Shown piece after piece: positions 46,467 through 58,222 of a DNA stretch of 64,000 nucleotides (its first letter is position 1; each line of letters opens with the position of its first letter). Location of the stretch: the NCBI GenBank assembly GCA_029339195.1, contig JAPTJF010000066.1, positions 62,001-126,000 on the forward strand. Reading direction: 5' to 3'. This DNA comes from Micractinium sp. NFX-FRZ. Its lineage: Eukaryota; Chlorophyta; Trebouxiophyceae; Chlorellales; Chlorellaceae. Under the pieces are notes generated by a model. That model ran no database searches, had not been told where the DNA came from, and worked only from the letters and a program-made list of their open reading frames with translations. The position numbers and the translations under genes were made by a program.

Positions 46467-47737
46467 GGCCCGCGTGGGGCAGCTGCCCACCAGATGCACG
46501 CTGGCCCTGCCGGCTGCAGCAGCTGGTTCTGCCAGCTGGCACTGACTCGCCCTGTCTTGTTGCGCCTCCCGTGGACCCCAACCCTCCCTTCTTCTCTGTG
46601 CTGCCAGCTCATAACTGCCAAGCCGGCCCTCTGGCGCACCGCCGGCCTGCGCTGTGTGGCTCCCCTGTGCTCTCACTCCGCTCTCTCTGCTCCCCCCGTC
46701 TGCCCTCTCATTTCATTCCTTGCTCGATTTCTGGATTCGCTTTCCCGACTCTGAAGCTGAGTCCTGTGTCAACCAACTGGTGTGAGCACAGCAAGAGAGG
46801 CAGGCAGGGTGGTGAGATGGGCACAGCACCCATATTGCAGCTGAAAGCTAAGCGTGTCTGGTCGTGCCGTAAGCATGCTGTGCATGCTGTGCTCGCCCTG
46901 CAGCCATCAAGTGCTGCTCACTCGTGGATGCTCTGTTGTGCGATCCGGTGCCTGCACCAGCACCTGTCAGCAGTGGCGTCAGCCTGACACTTGAGCTGGC
47001 CTGCCCACCCTTCCTATCATCCGCTCCACCTCTAACCACAGCTCCATTTTCCCACTGCACCGGTTCCGCACGCTTCCTGATTGGAACTCTCTGGTTCCCT
47101 CTCAAACAGAGGAGGAACATGTACTTTCCTCTCGCTCCCTTCGCAGGCCGTAGCACCATGCGTGGTGCTTTCGTAGAGCAGCGAGAAGGTTTACTGCAGG
47201 CGTCAAAACAGGAGCTGGAAAACTGTACTGGAGGACCGGAAACCGTTATGTGGCAGATTAGCAGCCACCTGCATACTTATTTCGCTGGCGAATGCACAGA
47301 CGCATTGAGGGTGGCGCACATGAAGCGAGCAGCGGGCGGACGGCGGGTGGCTGAGTGGTGACATGCATTTGGTGAAGCGGTCATGCAGAGCTTGAGACTG
47401 ATGCAAGGGGGTGAGGGCGGGCAACGAGGGATACATATGCGCTCAGTGCAAACAGGCCAGGAGGGGGATGTGCGCAGTCGGTGAGAAAAGCAGGGGGGGG
47501 AGGGGGGGGATGAGTATGAGTGAAGTGGTGAGAAAAGGTATAGTGCAGCGTGGTGAGAACAGCAGGAGGGGGCGGGAAGAGGCGGCGTGCAGGGAACACA
47601 GCCTGGAGAAAACAAGGTGCAGAGAGGCGAGAGACGATGTGGGGTGGGTTGTGTGGGCGCGCCAAGCAGGCACTCAAGGTAGCTGAAAAGCACTGGCATC
47701 TCTCAGGCAAGGCATCTCAAGGCTATGCATTTCAGGG
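46467..47737. other. Convergent 3' region of DnaJ and armadillo genes
   Basis: 1.27 kb between two converging genes, the longest such stretch here. Open frames on both strands lack domains, and I see no RNA gene. Probably two long 3' UTRs and spacer. Confidence 0.45.
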
Positions 47738-50700
47738 TCACCGTCCCGGGGCAGGACCGCTGCCTGGCTGCAGAATGCTCAGCGCACCCATCGCCGCTGC
47801 CTGCACCTTCTCGCTTGCGCTCCCCTGCAGCCGCTGCAGCGCAGGCAGGCTGTCAGGCATCCCTGCTATGGCCGCCCGGTTGGCGCCGCTGCCAGCTGCC
47901 AGGCTGGCAAGCGCCGCCGCCGAGGCTGCCTGCACCAGCTGGTTGTTGCTGCCCAGCAGCTGCACCAGGCCTGTCAAGCTCCCTCGGTCCAACACAATGC
48001 CGTCAAGGTTGGTGGTCGGTGTGCCAGCTGCCAGGCTGCCCAGCGCCGCAGCCCCCGCTGCCCTGCAGCTACTGTCCAACAGCTGCACCAGCGTCGGCAG
48101 ACCGCCGGGAACGGCTGCAATGGCTGCCTGGTTGGCCGGGTTGCCGGCTGCCAGGCTGCCTAACGCCTCAGCTGCTGCTGCGTGCGTCCAGCAGTTGCCG
48201 ATCAGCCGCACCAGCTGTGGCAGGCAGCCGGGGACGGCGGCGATCGCTGCCTGCCGGTCGGGGCTGCCTGCCGCCAGGTGCTGCAGGGTGAACCCCGCCT
48301 TCTCCTGCGCAGCCTTGTTGCCGGTGCTCAGCACGCCCACGAGGGCCGGGATGCCGCCAGCAGCTGCGGTGGCAGCGATGCTGGCGGCTGCCTGGCCGCC
48401 CCCGGTTTTCTGGCACAGCAGCTTGGCTGCCTCAGCCTGCACAGAAGAGCTCTGGCTGCCCAGCAGGCGCACCAGGGCGGGGATGGTGCAGTCGCTGCCG
48501 CTATCGCCGGCGCAGCCGGCGGCGGCGGCGGCAGCAGCAACTGCGCTACCAGCATTGCCTTCACCGCCATCAGCAGGCTGGCTGCCGCCGCCCAAGCTTT
48601 CTATCGCCGCAGCCGCTGCCTGCTGTACCGCCGGGCTGCGGCTCTGCAGCTGCGCCAGCAAATCAGGTATGCTGCGGGCCATGCGGTCTTGGAAGGCGAC
48701 GTTGCCCTCCGCCACGCTGCCTACCGCCGCGGCTGCTGCCGCCTGCACCGCCGGCGCCTTGTGGTGCAACAGCCTTCCCAGGACCGTGCTGCTGCCGGGG
48801 GCTTGGGTGACGGCATCTTGAAAGATGAAGCTGCCCGCTGCCAGTGTGCCCAGCGTGGCCGCCACTGCTGCCGAGGCTGCCTCCCCCTGCGCCGCCCCAC
48901 CACCGCCGCTGCCCTGGCTCCCCTCCAGCACACTCTGCACGATAGCTGGTGCTAGCCCTGCAATGCTGCCAGTGCAGCTGCCGCCGCTGCTGCCCCCCGC
49001 CAGAGCAGACAGCGCGGCGGCGACCGACTGCCGCACCGCTGCGCTGTCGCTGGTGCGCAGCAGGCGCAGCAGCTCGGGCTCCGGCTGCTGGGGGCTGCTC
49101 TGGAGCAGGCGCTCAACTGCTGCAGCAATCTGTGTCGGCACAGCGCGGCTGCCGCTGCCTGGGGACCCCATGCCGTTGTTGCCGGCTGTGGCACCGCTGC
49201 CGCAGGTTGACAAGCTCCCGCCGCTCCCGCCTGCCACGCTGCGGAACGCCGCGGCAGCAGCCTCCCGCGCCTCCTCACAGCTGCTGCCCATCAGCTGCAC
49301 CAAAGCCGGTACGCTGTCGGCGACAGCTGCGGCAGCTGCCTGGCTCAGTTGGCCCCCGCCTGCACCCGCAACATCCGCCAGAGCAGCTGCCGCTGCCGCC
49401 TTGACTGCCTCGCTGGCCTGCCGCCTGGCCAGCAGCTTTGCCAGGGCTGGGACGCCGCCGGCCTCTTTGGCTGCCGCCTGGTTGGCTGGGCTGCAGGCTG
49501 CCAGGACGAAAACCAGCTGGGCTGCTTGCATGCACATGGCAGGGCTGCTGCTGCCCAGCAGCTGCACAAGGGCCTCCACCGCTGCTGCCGGAGGCCGCAG
49601 GTGAGCGGTGCTCTGGCCCGCCAGGCTGTGCAGCGCTGCGAGCGCTGTGCTCTGCACAGCCCTGCTGCGCCCTCGGAGCACCAGCTGCACGAGTGCCGGC
49701 AGGCCGCCCACCTCTGCCACCGCCGCCTGCCTGCCGCTGCTGCCGCTGCCACGCGACAAGCAGCCGCATACCGGCGGGCTGGCGGCGGCAGACTGCTGCA
49801 GTCGCAGGATGGCGGACACCTGGGCCCACTCATCGGCTGCCACCAGCGCTTCCGCCACCAAAGACAGGACCTGCGCAGGGGGTGGAGGCCGAGATGTCAG
49901 TTTTGTTTCAGGCAATGGTTGTGCCCAATGATTGTGCTCAATGGTTGTGCTCAATGATCCAGGAGGCGTGGCCAAATGTCCAGTGGGTGCTGGGTGAAGG
50001 GTGCATTGAGCTCAGCCCAAGATTGGTTACCCCTGGCAGAGTGAGTCCCTCCCATGACCTGTGGACGTTGTGGCACATGGACCAGGTTGGGTGACATCCC
50101 ATGCCTGCTCTGCCCTGCCCTCAGCCTGCCCAGCCCTGCCTTGCCCAGCCAGGAATATAAGGTAGGACAACTCCAAGGTGTAGCCAGCCACCCACCAACA
50201 AGCTTTCTTTCCATGCACCCGCTCTGTGCCCCCCAAGCCCCGCCACACACACTTACCTTGCTGTTGCTGGCTGCAACGCGCGGCAGGCGGCCCAGTTCAG
50301 GGAAACGGCGCACATCAGAGCACGCGTCGGCTTCCGCCATCACATCAGCAGCGCCCACCGCTGCACTTGTGGACTTGTCTCCCAGTGTCGGGGTGTGATA
50401 GGCCCGGAGCATCTTGAGCGCTCGGTCCAACTGCTCCCGGGTCTGCTGCGCCGCGGCGGCGGTCACGATGCTGCGCCACACGAGGGCGGGGCAAGGCGTG
50501 AGGCACTAGTATGAGGCAGGTGGCACAAGTGCAAGGCAGGTGGCACAAGGGTCAGGGTGCCCACAAGAGGCGGGCAGCCGCCATGCATGTGTCGGCACAC
50601 AATCTTCAGCTCGCATCCTCCCCTTCAGCCCAAAGTGCTGAGCACCCGGCCGCGAGCAGCACAGCCCTGCAGTAATTGCACGTGGAAACAACAAGGGCTG

Positions 50701-51065
50701 GAGCCCTCCCTCCCCGCTCACCCGTGTGCCAGCACTCCCCGGTACAAGTCTGTGTAGGCGCCCCACAGCGCCACATCCACTCCCTCCAACAAGTCAGCAA
50801 GGACAGCACTTTCGCCAGCGTCGGCGCCATGCAGCGGAAGCTTCTGGAGTTTGAAAAACACCAGCTGGGCGGCTGCCACTGTGTCGTTGTACTGCCGCGC
50901 CGCTGCCTGGCCGCCCTCTAGTGTGGTGTCAAGCGCGGTTTTGAGGGAGAGGAGGGTGCTGGCGATGCCGGCAGCAGCGGTGGCCGCACGGGTGGGCGCC
51001 GCCATTGGGTCGGCGCTTGCGGGTGCTGCACCAGCAGTGGATGATGGAGCAGGGTGGGCGGGCAT
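47738..51065 (-). CDS. Armadillo-repeat protein
   Basis: Three exons: 51065-50722, 50470-50257, 49870-47738; 896 residues, phases closing. The first about 185 residues are helical (LLSLKTALDTTLEGGQAAAR, QLVFFKLQKLPLHGADAGES) and recall the N-terminal helical domain before ARM repeats in plant ARM proteins. From about residue 230 to the end, some 14 armadillo repeats of about 42 residues follow, for example VGGLPALVQLVLRG, AGGVPALAKLLARR, IPALVRLLGSQSSSVQAEAA, AGGIPALVGVLSTGNKAAQE, VPGGLPTLVQLLDSSCRAAG and LTGLVQLLGSNNQLVQAASA. No U-box, F-box or kinase domain is present. ARM solenoids bind peptides and protein partners. All repeats sit in one 2.1-kb exon, consistent with expansion inside it. 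An alternative start is the ATG at 51005. Confidence 0.88.
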
Positions 51066-52205
51066 CAGGAGGTGGGTGCGGGCCTGGGTGGCTGCGTCGC
51101 ACTGGCCCTGGTGCTGCCATCCAGGTCTGATAGGGTTAGGTTTGATGCCTTATGCTGCTGCGGCAGCCCATGCAGCTACGGCCCGCCAGACAGCCACCTC
51201 TCCAGCCACGGCAGTTAAGGGCAGGCAGGGCAGGATAACAGCACAGGTTGGTGACCGTGGGCAGGAGGGCCGCACAGTGCAGCCAATGGCACGTCAGCTG
51301 CTACTGCTGCTGCCTGCTGCGGCCGGAATCTGTGGATATCTGCCGCCCATCCGCTGGCGGTGGCGGTGGGAGGGAAGCCTGGCGGCTCGCCAGCCGCTGG
51401 ATTCAGTTGCGGTCCTAGTCTCACCGTGTGTCACTTCGTGCGATCCAGGCACTCCAACCCTGTGAGGGGTCCCGGGAGGCACCGTCGCGAGCGCGAGAGT
51501 CTCAGCCGAGCGCCTAGCGCCGAGACGTTGTGTCCTCGCTAGCAGCGCGCTAGTTGCATGCACTGACTGCTCCGAGACCACTGCCGCTCAGTTTCCAAGG
51601 CCTGAGCTGGCGACGCATGGCGGAGCGGTGGGCCGCACTGCCGCCCACCGCGCACCCTTGCAATTCCCCCAACGTCTCTGATGTACCACTGCTTGGTGGC
51701 GGCTGACAGCCTTACGAAGCGTATGAGGGCGTGGATTGGATTCTCTCCCAGCTGGCGCACCCGCCGTGTGGCAGGCACTGCCGCATGCACCTTGCAGTTG
51801 TCATGCTCTGCTCTGTCTTGCCCCCATTCGGCAATCAACAACACAATGCTGTATTGCGCCAGCAGTCCACCCCATTTGAAACTCGCCAAAACGTTCAAAG
51901 CCCCTTCCCGTTCCAAGCGTTGTCCAGGCTCAGTGGGCAAGTCTCAAAACAGGGTGACATGGTGCAAGGCGGCAAACGTGTGCAAACGTGAGCGCTGCCC
52001 GAGTGACAACTCAAACATGCACATAAGAATGCGGGTAGGACAACACGAAATGCTTGTCTGATCGGCGCATGAAAGGAGCTGGGGGTACGGGGCCGACTTC
52101 TGAAACATACTGAACAGTGCAGTGCAGTGTGGATTTGCAGACAGGGCGTGCTGCTGTCGGCTGTGTGTGTTCACGAGCTCGTTGCTGCCGCCGGCTGATT
52201 GGGTT
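51066..52205. other. Intergenic region upstream of the armadillo gene
   Basis: Promoter and 5' side of the armadillo gene, then the 3' flank of the coiled-coil regulator gene, both on the minus strand. A 133-codon minus-strand frame (51940-51539) shows no known motif and is not called. Confidence 0.45.
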
Positions 52206-55200
52206 CTACGAGCTGTTGCTGCGCTGCAGCTGGTCCCACAGCTGCCCCGCCTTCTCCTTGATGGCCGCCTCCAGCTGCTTCTGGTCAGGGTAGAAGGGCC
52301 AGGAGGAGACCTGCGGGGGAGAGACAGAGCAGCATGCGGCGTTGGTTGAGTGCACAGTGTGCACGCCTCTTTACTGTCTGGAAACATCTGCCTTGTGAAG
52401 GGCCAACGGAGTTCCTACAAATTGGTTGGCGGGCAGCAGCGGTGGTGCTTCATCGTGCCAGCACCCGGAGGCGCTCTTACGCACATACAAGCCAGGGGCT
52501 GTGGCAGCAGCGCACCTACGCCACGCACCCCGTCCGCCCCATACCTGCCCCTCTCCCCAACCGCTATAGTTTCCCCTGCTCACCATGCACAGCGCCTGCT
52601 GCTGCGGCGGCAGCAGCTTGCGCACGCAGCCGGTGAAGTCGAACTTCAGCCAGTACTCCAGCTGGATCAGGCGGTCCAGCTCGTCCTTGGCCTGGGAGGA
52701 AAGAAAGAGGAAAGAAAGGGGAGGGGGGCTTCCAGGTCAGCGTGCGCAGCGTACAGTTGGTGCGAGCGACGCACTGTCCCACACCCCAGTTTGTGGGTAG
52801 CCTGCGAAGCCTGCCGATGCTGCGCACGCCTGCAAGCCCCCCGCCCCTGCCCCGCACATTGCCCAGCCCCAGAACCGCCGTTGACCAGCACCCACCTGCA
52901 GCGGCCCGGGGCTGCTGGGCTGCCCGCTGAACGCCCGCTCAAGGTTGGTCTCCCCCGTGCCGCCCCCGCTGCCGGCCGCCCCGCCCACGCCCTCCGAGCT
53001 ATCCTCTTCCGTCAGCTCGCTGCTGCCGCTGAGCTCCAGGCTGAGCAGGCCGTGGGACAGCTGCAGGGGGCAGGCAGAGCGCACGAGCAAGTGTGAAACC
53101 AGGTTGCGCACGTCAACCATCCCTGCCTGCCACACCTCATGCCCCTGACGTCAGGCACGGGTGAAATGGACCGCCCCTCCTGAACCAGCACCGTCATTGC
53201 GCAGCCCCTGCGCTGCCCAGCCCCAGCCCCCCTGCCCTGTATTGCTAACAGAGCCAATCAGAGGAACAAAGCGCCCCTCACCTCCTCCGCCAGCTGCGCC
53301 ATCACCCTTCCCTTCTGCTGCACAATCTGCTCCGCCTGCTGCAGGTGGCTCTGCAGCAGCATGATCAGCTGCGCCTCCTGCTCCTCCGTCAGCAGCATGG
53401 CAGCCAGCACGTGGCGCCAGTGGGAGGGGTCGGCGCGGTCAACTGCCGGGGCAGGGGGACAGGGGTGGGGGGCAGGGGTGCGGGTGGGTGCGGGGGGAGA
53501 GGGTGAGGGGTGGACCGTTGGGTGCCGGGGCTGGGCGAGAGTGTGCGTCGGGAGGGTGCAGGGGTAAGAGGGAAGGGTGACAGGGGTGGGGGAGAGGGTG
53601 CGACGGGCGTGGCGCCGGTGGGAGGCGGAGCAGCGCGGTGGGAGGGAGCGGGGGATGGGAGACGGGGGCAGGACAGATTGGCAAGGGTGAGCGAGCAGCA
53701 GGGCGCGAGGGAGGCAACGACAGGCAGAGGTGAAGGCGCAAGGCGCAGGCAGGGGCCAAGGAGGGAAGGAGAGAGCGGGAGACGGCATAGCAGGGGTGCG
53801 CAACATCGTGCCTTTGAGCTCTTCTGAGTGCACACACGACACTGCCATGTCTGTGCTCCCGGCAGGCTTCCAACATGCGCACGCTGGCGAGTGCATTGAC
53901 TTTGCAGGTGTTGGGCTTGCGGGAACGGGCCTGCCCTGTCCGCGCCCACTCACTACCCCGGTGCTTCCCATGGGGCAACCCCCCAGCCAGCTCGCCACCG
54001 CCACGCCCACAATGTGCCCATGAGTCATGGTCTCTCAGGAGCACCGTGCGACCTCACCTGGGCTGTCTGGGTCCAGCTTGGTCTCCATGAGCTGGGCAAA
54101 CAGCGGTGGGTTGACCACCTGCAGGTACCCAAACGTGCTCTGCAGGGGGAGAGGGAGGAGGAGAGGGAGGAGGGCAGGGAAACAAACCCTCTTGACGGGG
54201 GACGGGACAAGGCGTGGCGCAGCGGCAGTGCTGCAGGCAGCGCAATGTGCAAGGACAGCTCGGCATGCCAGGAAGGGAGCATGCCTGCTGCCCGCCAGGG
54301 CGGCTGCCCGCGGCAGCGATTGCACAAGCGCCCTGCCCCAAAACCCTCAGCTGGCCCTGGGTGCCCACCCCCACCCTAGCCGCCAGTCCGCACCCCCAAC
54401 CCTCTGCTTCTCCCTGAGCCTTAGTGACATATCTACCCATGCAGAGTCAAGGCGCCACCTAGAGTCGCGGCGCCACCCACCGTGGTCTCTGTGAGCGTGA
54501 AGATGTCGTCCAGCTCCTGGGCAGCCGCCAGCCGGTCGGCCCCGTGGTCCATCTTGTGCAGCAGCTCACGCACGCGCACCACCACGCTGCAGGCAGGGTG
54601 ATGCGCGTTGTTTTTGGTGCAACGGGAGCAGCGTGCATGCAGCAGCTCATGCACGCACGCACACCACCACGCTGCAGGCAGGCAGGGGCAGGGGGTTGAC
54701 TCCTGTATCCACGCCCAAGAACCCTCTCCCCCAGCATGGCAATTGATCGCATCCTCACCCGCTGGCCGCCAGCAGCTGGTCCAGCACCTCATACCGCACG
54801 CCTGAGAGTTCCAAGCGGCATACAGTGGGAGCTGCTTTCGACTCCCCCACCCCCCACCCCGCGCGTTCCCAACCCTGCCCCTCCACCCACAACACAAATC
54901 ACCACCACCAGCATGTGCAAATCACAAGTGTGAGCTCACCCGTTGTAGTACTGCACCGCCTCCTGCATGCGCACCCCCCAAACAACGCGGTACAACTTCA
55001 CAATGGCGGTACCGTGGCTGGCAGTACCAGCGCTCACCCGTTGTAGTACTGCACCGCCTCCTGCATGCGCACCCCCCAAACAACGCGGTACAGCTTCACA
55101 ATGGCGGTACCATGGCTGGCAGTACCAGCGCTCACCCGTTGTAGTACTGCACCGCCTCCTCCACGCTCATGCCCCGCAGCTGGTCCAGCACCTGGGGCGC

Positions 55201-57563
55201 CGGCAGCCCCCGCTCTGCGGCGTCCAGCACCTGCTTGCGTGCGCTCTGCTGGCTCCAGTCCATCGACGTCAGCGTCATGCTCTGGAGGTACAGGGAATCG
55301 TGTGTTGATTGAGTGATTGAAACCTTGGGAAAGTGCAGGTGAAGAAGGAATGTGTGGCTCCGGTTCATCGACGTCAGCATCATGCTCTGCACCGGGGCGG
55401 AGGAGGCACAGGGGAGTATGTTGAGTGGGGCGTGCATCCCCGGGAATGCAGGTGGGAGGGGAGAGTGTGGCTGGTCATCAAAACCAGGGTCATGTTCTGC
55501 GCCGGGGAGGAGGCACACAGGCTCATGTGTTAATTGGCGGGTTCACGTTGGGGAGGTGCTGTGCTACATGTTCAGCGGGGATCAACCCACACGCACTTAC
55601 CCCACACTCCTCTACATAAGCTTCCGCGCCACGACCGCCGAGCACCGCCAGGAGATGCCACATTGGCAACACCACCTACATTCGCTGTTAGCATCAGCAC
55701 CCCAACCCCCGCACCCAAGCAATGCCCACCCGACCCCCACCCCCCACACACACCCCACACACCCTCACTCTCCGCCAACATCCAGCCACCCCCCCATGGG
55801 GCCCCACCCCCCCACCCTCCACCAACACACACACACCGCCCCACCTGCACCAGGTCCTGTGCCACGGCCGCCGAGCACCGCTGGAAGCTGCACGCGCTGT
55901 TGGCATCAGGCCCCCCAACCCCCGCACCCGCCCACGCACACTCACTCTCCACCGACACTCACCACACCCTTAACCCTTCCCTCCACGCCCCCTGCCCCCC
56001 CACACACCTGCACCAGGTCCTGCGCCATGACCGCCGCGCACCGCCGGAAGCTGCTGTGCTTGGAGAGCAGGTTGGCCTTGCGGTGCAGCACCTTGTTCTC
56101 CTGCGGGGCAGGAGGGGGGCGGGTGCAATGAATTGGGTACCGCATGAGAGAAGTGCTGCGCCAGCTCCCGCCGCCACCAGCAGCCAGCGAGCATCAGTCC
56201 GTGCAGAGGCACAAGGGTGCGCAATGCAGGGCAGGCACCACCCACCAGCACCCGGCAGCGTCCTCTGAAATCGGGTGGAGGAACCAGAGCCTGGGGATCT
56301 CACAGCCCCCCGCACCTGCTGCAGCTGCTCCAGCTCCCGCCGTGCCCGCCCAACTTGCTGCTCCAGCTTGCGGATGTGCTCCTGCAGGCACGCAAAAAAC
56401 ATGGTTCCAACATGTAATAAGCCTTGCATTGCTGATATCAAACACACGTGCTGCTTCCGCGCATGTTCACGCAGCGAGCGGAGCGCGCGACGCGATGCGA
56501 TGCAGTGCAATTGCAAACGCCTGCCCATTGGCTGCTCCAGCTGTGCGCACGCGCTTGCAAAGACCGTTAATAAAAGCTTGCAACTGTTCAACCCGCGCTC
56601 GTTAAAATGCAGTACTATGCAGGACGGTGCTGCCAGCCTGGCCACTCAGCTCACCGTGCCTGTCCGTCCGCCCAGCCAGCCTGCTAGCTCCCCCAGACCT
56701 CCCCTCCTGCCAGCCAGCCCAGCCCCCGGCCCAGCCCGCACGGCCCCCTTCTCTCCGCCCTCACCTGCACCTCCGCCTTCTGCTTGCGCTCCGCCTGCAC
56801 CACATCCGGCGGCTTGTAGGGACGCTTCTGCCGCGTCTTGGCCGCCTTTGCGGCCGCCCCGCTGGCGCCCCCGCCCCGCTGCACCGACGGCGCAGACGAC
56901 GGCGACGGCACCGGCGCCGGAGGCGGCAGGCCCATCGACAAGGAACCCGCCTGCAGCTGCATGCTCAGGGATCCCCCCGACTGCAGCTGCCCCATGTTGT
57001 TCAGCTGGCTTAGCTGGTTCAGCTGCACCTGCATGGCTTGGAGCTGCTCCTGAGAGAGGGAGGCCGGGGACATGATGGGCAGTGACATGGCGCCACTGTA
57101 CGTGGGTGCTGGCGTGGGGGCCGCGCCCGGCACGGGTAGCGAGGCAGCGCCGCTGGATAGCTGGCCCATGGGAACCTGCCCGCTGCCCAAGGCCTGCTGA
57201 TGTTGCAGGCTCATGGACATACCGCCGCTCAGGCTGCCGCCGCCGCTGCCAAAGAGCTGCTGCAGCAGCGCAGCAGGCACGCCGCCGCTGACGCCGCTGC
57301 CCGCCATCCCGGGCGGAGCGCCTGCCAGCTGCGGCTGCTGCATGTAGAAGGGCGAGAAGGCCGCCGCGCCTGCAGGGCAGGGGGAAGAAGTGTGCGACTT
57401 GCTTGGGAGGCTTGCTGACAAGGCAAGCTTGCACGGCTCTTGCAGCATCCCCACATCAGGCGAGCAACCCCAATTACGCTGGCCCCACGCCTCACGCCCC
57501 CAGGCGGGCCACCAGCTCACCGGGCGCCTGCCCTTCCTGTCCCGTTCCGTCCCCTCCGGACAT
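52206..57563 (-). CDS. bZIP-like coiled-coil regulator with Gln/Ser/Gly-rich N-terminus
   Basis: Eleven exons: 57563-57521, 57369-56765, 56381-56316, 56100-56008, 55281-55136, 54586-54481, 54139-54058, 53442-53282, 53060-52896, 52691-52584, 52310-52206; 559 residues, every phase closing. The N-terminal 185 residues are Gly/Ser/Gln/Met/Pro-rich like an activation domain. A basic stretch (AAKAAKTRQKRPYKPPDVVQ, AERKQKAEVQ) runs into a heptad coil (HIRKLEQQVGRARRELEQL, QQENKVLHRKANLL). This resembles bZIP layout but lacks the NxxxAxxCR core. The C-terminal 300 residues hold helices conserved in character, e.g. MSVEEAVQYYNG, LLHKMDHGADRLAA, MLLTEEQEAQLIMLLQSHLQ and LIQLEYWLKFDFTGCVRKLL, possibly a ligand or dimer domain. 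I do not know a named family. A transcriptional role is inferred only. Confidence 0.75.
54641..54684 (-). repeat. Exon echo, acceptor edge of regulator exon 6
   Basis: Close copy of the exon 6 start and its CTGCAG acceptor (template 54560-54599, VVVRVRELL), about 80 bases upstream in transcript sense. Confidence 0.9.
54935..55130 (-). repeat. Two 98-bp tandem exon echoes, donor edge of regulator exon 5
   Basis: Two tandem 98-base units each begin with a copy of the exon 5 end plus its GTGAG donor (true edge at 55131-55160, EEAVQYYNG). Including the true exon this is a three-step ladder. The two copies differ from each other at very few positions, so this duplication is recent. Confidence 0.95.
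55358..55502 (-). repeat. Two exon echoes, acceptor edge of regulator exon 5
   Basis: Copies at 55358-55390 and 55467-55502 match the exon 5 start (SMTLTSMDWS) and its acceptor (template 55251-55287). The nearer copy is the better one. Confidence 0.8.
55624..55900 (-). repeat. Two exon echoes, donor edge of regulator exon 4
   Basis: Copies at 55842-55900 and 55624-55660 resemble the exon 4 end (FRRCAAVMAQDLVQ; template 56000-56058). The first keeps the CAGGTG donor; the second is more decayed. Confidence 0.85.
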
Positions 57564-58222
57564 CGGCAGCATGGATGTGAGCCTATGTGCGGCTTGTTTA
57601 GCGCGATAGGCCCTGGTTCTCGCTCAAAGCCCGGCTGAAAGGGCAACTCGACCACGAGGGCTTGTGCTGCGCACGGAAATAACTTTCGAACACGTTGACA
57701 AGTGGGTTGAAGTGAAACACGCAGCAGAGTGCCGCGTTCAGGCAGGGACATGCAGGTGCTCCGCAGGTGCGCGACGCCAGCAGGGCGCCAGCGCTGTGTG
57801 GCACAGCACGCTTCCCGTCAGGATAAGAGCCGTTCTTGTAGAACAGCTGCACCTGACCCATTAACAGCCACGCTGCTATATTGCTGGATCGTTAGGGGGG
57901 GCAGGCACAGCAAAAGTCCCCGCAAGGGCCCGTACTGCCGAATTCCAAGCCGCCCAGCTGCTGGCCGTCCTTCGACACCAAACCTTTGTGATCAAGAGCA
58001 AACGACTCCCCAACTCCATGCCAACTCAATATGTCAGCTAATAGACTGCTTACATTGAAGGCATGCCGGAAGCGAGGTATCAGTGTGCCTCAGGAGACGA
58101 GCAGATGGGCAGGCCCACCCCGATGCAAAGGAGCTAGGAGCAGGTGCAGATGAAGGCGTGCTCTGCGATGAGCAGCATGCCGACCTGTCGCTTGACACGC
58201 AAAAGGGAGGGTGCCCCCTCTT
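57564..58222. other. Intergenic region upstream of the regulator gene
   Basis: Promoter and 5' UTR of the coiled-coil regulator, then the 3' UTR of the transmembrane RING gene. A minus-strand TGTAA lies at 58050-58054. Confidence 0.5.
58050..58054 (-). terminator. Candidate polyadenylation signal (TGTAA) for the RING gene
   Basis: TGTAA on the minus strand, 169 bases past the RING gene stop. Confidence 0.5.

Noticed and set aside
51539..51940. 133-codon minus-strand frame as a small gene
   Set aside because: No motif, no splice context, and position in a presumed promoter/3' UTR spacer.
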